From NCBI GenBank assembly GCA_002751075.1, contig NAOQ01000052.1, forward strand, positions 53,729-76,813: a stretch of 23,085 nt of DNA, read 5' to 3'. Below are positions 18,994-23,085 of this stretch, piece by piece (the first letter of the stretch is position 1; the number at the start of each line of letters is the position of its first letter). The translations under genes and the position numbers were made by a program. This DNA is from Ichthyophonus hoferi. Its lineage: Eukaryota > Opisthokonta > Ichthyosporea > Ichthyophonida > Ichthyophonidae. Under the pieces are notes generated by a model that was given only the letters and a program-made list of their open reading frames with translations, was not told the DNA's origin and did not search any database.

Positions 18994-19310
18994 TCAACTT
19001 CATTTCACAGTAAACAATAAAAGACAATTTTAACCAAAATATGGATACAGATAAAAGAAATAGCAATCTATTGAAATTATCAATCTGATCTGACTCAACA
19101 TCATTTCATACTAACCAATAATAAAAGACAATTTTAATCTAATATTACTACAGATAAAAAAGATAACGATCTATTGAAATTATTCATTCATATTGCTATG
19201 TCAACTGTAAGAACCAATTGTGAAAAGCAATTTTAACCTAATATAGATACAGGTAGCGACCTATTGGAATTATCAATGCAATCCATCTCAATATCATTTG
19301 GTACCCTACA
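18994..19310 (+). repeat. Three diverged tandem units of ~99-107 bp
   Basis: Units start near 18994, 19097 and about 19202. Each repeats the order CCAATAATAAAAGACAATTTTAA or a variant, TAATAT, ACAGATAAAAAAGAT, then CTATTGAAATTAT. Spacing of matching anchors is about 107 and 99 bases. A partial fourth copy may begin near 19289. This looks like a small, ageing satellite-type array. Confidence 0.65.
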
Positions 19311-20600
19311 GATTGAGAATAAGTTGAGGTCATTTTTGCTGAAATGATAAAATATAGAATAAACATATCATGCCTTTATCTTAAGCCATTGCCCTGACAA
19401 TAATTTACGTCAGGCGGACTATAGTGTTAAAAAAACTGGAAGTCCCATCTTAACCACAAAGTGGCTCATTTATAATGTAAATGACAGTATTTTCATGTAA
19501 TATTTCCCACATTGGGAATGGGCAAGTGCTATATTACTGTAATTATATAATCCAATTAAAACAAACAAATGATTATGGATAAAAGTGAATAATTACTATC
19601 ACGTTCTGCAGTAGTTTGGGTATCTGTCTATAAACTTTGGAGGCTCCAATTAGGTGTTGTTTAAAGGTATATCTTGCTGGGCTAGTAATAGAGCCTGCAC
19701 TTAGCTCAGATCCACTTTCAATAAAAAGATGAGATGAGCTCAATATAGGAGAAGGGGAGTATGATAATTATATCTCTGATTGTCTAAAGTATTCTTCTAC
19801 AAATTGAGGTGAGGCTCCTGTCATAATATGCTTAGGTATTTGTGGTAACAACACAGTGTGAATGACCAATGGGAGGTGCTAAAGCTGAATATATGTAATA
19901 TTTATTATTACTATTAAAAGTAACTAAAACTTTCTCAGTATTCTCAATAGGAGAAAGATCTGAACACTGATGATCATAATCAAATGCCAACAAAGAACTA
20001 GACGTTATAATTAGGCATAATGGTTATGGAATACAGGCCAAGTATCTTCTAACCATCATTGAGGATATATATAAAATATTGCTAACAAATTATAAGAAAA
20101 AACTCTATGTTTTGCCTATAATGGTTTATATGTCATTATCTATATCTTTATTAGTTATTTTTATTCTTTTCATTCTTTTTACAACCCTTGTTTATCATGG
20201 ATGTCAATGTAGTATGTTCCATATTTTAATCAAAAATAGAAAAGAACATAGAGATCTTTATTGTTTAATGTGGTTCACATGAGAGCCAATATAACTTACT
20301 AGAATCGCTTGATACTAACTTGATCTTAATTCCTCAATAGGTCCAATGTATGAGTCATTATTTGGATGGATTTTTAGCTAATGTTCACATGTTCACATCA
20401 TTAGTCCAATTGCTTATGTTCAATTAATATATGTTGACATATAATTTCATCGGATTCAGAACGTTATCAAAATAAGTAATATTCGACCAACTATTTCATG
20501 ATCCACTTGTTGCAAGCTTGCTGGCTGTACCACGTGTTCTTTCAGATTGATAGTCTTGCAACACTCTCATATTGGCTGAAACGTTTTAGAGAGCAGAGAG
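19311..20600. other. Anonymous A/T-rich region between two retroelement fossils
   Basis: No conserved gene was recognised. On the minus strand, about 19600-19815 reads as mostly open, Ser/Pro-containing protein-like sequence (near PQFVEEYFRQSEI), suggesting a decayed coding fragment of unknown origin. A plus-strand ATG frame at 20079-20282 (67 codons) encodes one hydrophobic segment followed by a short Cys/His/Lys-rich tail, but A/T richness makes this weak. The likely flank or LTR of the minus-strand fossil lies at the right end. Confidence 0.45.
20432..20563 (-). repeat. Tentative short LTR of the minus-strand Ty1/copia-like fossil
   Basis: The segment starts TGTTG and ends CAACA on the plus strand, a 5-bp inverted repeat, and lies just past the RNase H end of the minus-strand fossil where a 3' LTR is expected. 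A length near 130 bp is short for this class and no second copy is visible, so this is only a candidate. Confidence 0.2.
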
Positions 20601-20609
20601 CCAAATAAA

Positions 20610-22830
20610 TTGAAAAAAACCTGTTAACTGAGTAATGTGGTTATGCTGGCTTTTTCTAGATGAGATCCAGAATATGTTTGTTTGACCTGTGGTTGTGTTT
20701 GTAGGAATAGGAGCTTTTTGACTACCTGGAACAGCCCAGATCCAAAAGACTTGGTCAGACAGTCAGCAGTTTGATTCTTAAATGAGATGGTCTTGACTTT
20801 AATTTTATTGTTACTTACCACATTCCTGATGTAGTGGAAACAAAGAGCAATGTGGCATTTGTTCTTGGGGAAACACATCTTGCTGTATAGTTGTACAGCA
20901 CTTGTGTTGTCTTTATACAGTGATATTTTCCCAGTGTCAAAACCCAGTCATTCATTAACATTGCAATAGATGCACATTGTTGTATTGTTGCTGCCATGCT
21001 CACAATTGTTAAAAGTAAAAAACCTGGGACCGCCGGTGGCTGTGAAAATCTCAGTTCTTACTTTAGTTAGATACTTTGGAACTCTCCTGCTAGGTCCTGA
21101 GTTGTAATGTTTCTTCCTCTTTACTCTCTGTTCCCGTTCAATGATCCGAGTCTCTCGTCTTTGTATTACCAACGGACTTGAAAATACATCTACTTTTTCC
21201 TTGATGGGCAAATGTCCCGACATCCCCTAATGTCGCCTGTAACTTTCCCAAATAAATGACCTGCTAAAAAAATACTCTAGTCTTAATTCCAAATCAAATA
21301 AACACTTAATCAAAAGACTTTATTGTTCACACTAGGAACCGGTCCGTGTATGAGACCTTATATGGCATTATATACCTTGTCCGCCCCTTGCCCTGAAACC
21401 AGTCAGTAACCTTAATAAGGTACATTTGTTTAAATAAAATAAAGTATTGGAATATTATCAAGCGATCTGGGTTTGCTTTCTTTCTATTTTAAACCCCCGA
21501 TTACTTAATAGGAAAACAAAAGGTGTTGCCCTTAAGATACAGTGCCCATTTGGTAAGGTCCCGACATTATATTAATAGTTGTTTTAAAAATAACTCTATT
21601 AATAGTCACTTACCACTGATCCAATGGTTCTACTCCGATTAATTCAATGTATATAATTATTAACCAATCATAAAAAGATTGGTAACTAATTGCTTCACAC
21701 AAATATACAATTAATTAGCCTCTTACTTATAACAAATGTCTAATCCCTTAAATTGCAGCCTATCCCACATTAAAAAAACTAAGTCATACTTTGATACCCC
21801 AAAACAGAACTAAGTACTAATTATTGATATTTGACACTAATTGACTTTCTTTTAATAAAAAAGCACATATAGTTGGCTTTTGACTGTTTCAATCCAGCAA
21901 TCCTCCAGCTAGGAAGATGAAATAGTTACTGGTACTTTTGGTATTGTCATATCCTCATGGTGAAAAGTTTGCATCAGAAATTGATGAGACTAATGGGTCC
22001 AGGCTTGCACACGATGGTCTCTACTAGGTATATAACGAGTATCTTAGAAGATGAAGAAGTATCCCATAATGATCCAGGTGAGGTTTAGTAGAGTACCTGG
22101 CAAGGAATACTATGCTGAAAGTGATGTCAGATTTACTGAATTAACAAATTCAGTTCAGACACCTAATGAGGGAGGCATATGCAGTAAGGTCAAATGGTTG
22201 GTGTGAAATCTCTTCATTGCTTGCAGACTGGATGTGTTCTGCAAGAAGAAAGAAGGGGCATGTGCATTGATTGTACGTCATGTTGCCTATAGCTCTTAAC
22301 TAATTCGGCTATGTATCTACATTGGGACAGTAGGGTGTATCCTTCTGGGATCCTACTAATTATATACTCATAGAGGAAACTCAAGAATCCTATAAATTTA
22401 GTTGGGTATTTTTCAGAAATTATGTTGACAAACCAATCTCAATTCTTGACGTTTTATGATCAGATAGGTGTTTCCTCAGCATAGATGCAGATACATATGA
22501 AACCTGTTTTTCCGTGCGACCTGTACAAGAAAGGATCAACTTCCATGAAATAAAAATGCAATGACCATAGGAAGCTATCTAGCTTTCTTTTCCAAAGTCG
22601 TCTAGAGTCATGTAGTCTGTAGTGGCTTCTACTTAATTTTCAAACATGTCCCTATTGATCCAGCTCTACAATTATTGGCGGTTTCTCTAGATATACTGAT
22701 GCGTTTAGGTAACTGCAAATAGGTGGCCTTAATGTCTACTTTTAGGCCTTATTCTTGAGCTTCTGTTATGCTTAGCAAGAGTTTAATAGTCACAAATAAG
22801 CAAACAGGACTAGAGATGTTGTGGTAGATT
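20610..22830 (-). mobile_element. Broken Ty1/copia-like retroelement, RT and RNase H remnants
   Basis: Fossil element on the minus strand. From high to low coordinate it shows a reverse-transcriptase start (VDIKATYLQLP, near 22735), the RT core (DPSLYRSHGKTGF, near 22530), a post-RT segment (SQCRYIAELVKS, near 22290-22320) and the RNase H end (NKCHIALCFHYIRN, then QTADCLTKSFG, about 20750-20870). The signatures match Ty1/copia polymerases. There are multiple breaks throughout, and about 0.9 kb of unrelated sequence (roughly 21010-21920) separates the post-RT and RNase H parts. It is clearly defunct and looks old. It faces the opposite way to the fossil at 17256-18993 and has different candidate terminal sequence, so it is a separate insertion. 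Confidence 0.8.
21010..21920 (-). mobile_element. Unidentified insert within the minus-strand copia-like fossil
   Basis: This segment interrupts the order RT to RNase H. Its left part on the minus strand (about 21010-21223) has an open, basic stretch (near EREQRVKRKKHYNSGPS) that loosely recalls the tail of LTR-element integrases; this is a weak resemblance. The remainder is A/T-rich with no recognised protein. It may be a nested, decayed element or unrelated filler. Boundaries are estimated from where copia-like similarity stops and resumes. Confidence 0.35.
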
Positions 22831-23085
22831 ATATCTTTTTGTTGAAGAGAAAGTATTTTTCCATCTGTCATTTAAGTATAACTCATTTTTCCATCTTTAT
22901 AACATATATATCATAGATTTTACCGCCTATTAGTATTAGGATTTTAATCATGATAGGGAACCATTGTACTGTATTATTACCAGTCAAACCAAATTATCTG
23001 ACCCGTGATTCTTATAGTCCCAAACTGGGCTAACTAGTTAAACAAAGATCTAAGTCCCACTTTCAGTTGGATCGGCTGTCAAGGC
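22831..23085. other. Right-end sequence, nothing assigned
   Basis: A/T-rich sequence beyond the recognisable reverse-transcriptase start. It may still belong to the upstream part of the same fossil (integrase side), but I cannot see a signature. A TTTTTCCATCT-type motif occurs twice near 22855-22895. Confidence 0.4.

Noticed and set aside
1-23085. CRISPR array, bacterial operon or integron
   Set aside because: The tandem repeats are simple microsatellites or ~100-bp diverged units without uniform spacers, and the genes have spliceosomal introns.

Overview
The window is AT-rich, intron-rich nuclear DNA from a eukaryote, almost certainly an animal. It holds two recognisable multi-exon host genes in convergent orientation, many A/T-rich microsatellites, and a right-hand third made of decayed retroelements and short satellite-like repeats. 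The KDM9/RSBN1 family gene and the short introns suggest an early-branching metazoan with a compact genome. A sponge is my best guess, but this is low-confidence inference and no sequence here is diagnostic of a phylum.

Layout. 1-4690: mostly gene-free, with CCAAT-type motifs, a degenerate protein-like stretch (838-1126) and a short ORF with one predicted membrane span (1184-1462). 4694-6295 (+): a complete four-exon mitochondrial-type [2Fe-2S] ferredoxin (adrenodoxin/FDX2/Yah1 family), with all four cluster cysteines and in-phase splice sites throughout. 6296-8155: shared 3' flank of two convergent genes, with a possible small coding exon at 6555-6640. 8156-14939 (-): at least twelve exons of an RSBN1/KDM9 (DPY-21-like) JmjC histone demethylase, reconstructed exon by exon with consistent phases. 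Its first confidently placed exon encodes a RanBP2-type zinc finger, which I do not associate with human RSBN1. Two further possible 5' exons lie at 16078-16175 and 16388-16458. 16459-17140: simple repeats and A/T-rich DNA.

17145-23085: a diverged ~100-bp repeat array interrupted by a broken Ty1/copia-like element on the + strand (about 17256-18993, with a 3' LTR at 18539-18993), then anonymous sequence. A second, opposite-facing Ty1/copia-like fossil follows (about 20610-22830, minus) and is itself interrupted by roughly 0.9 kb of unrelated sequence.

The two host genes have no obvious shared pathway. The ferredoxin passes electrons for mitochondrial Fe-S cluster or heme-related synthesis. 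The KDM9-family protein is a nuclear Fe(II)/2-oxoglutarate demethylase, for which H4K20me2 is the substrate reported for the family. I see no CRISPR array, bacterial operon, complete tRNA or rRNA. The most interesting host signals are the zinc-finger/JmjC architecture, the alternative acceptors at its proline-rich exon, two well-formed inverted repeats, and the possible unassigned exon just downstream of the ferredoxin.
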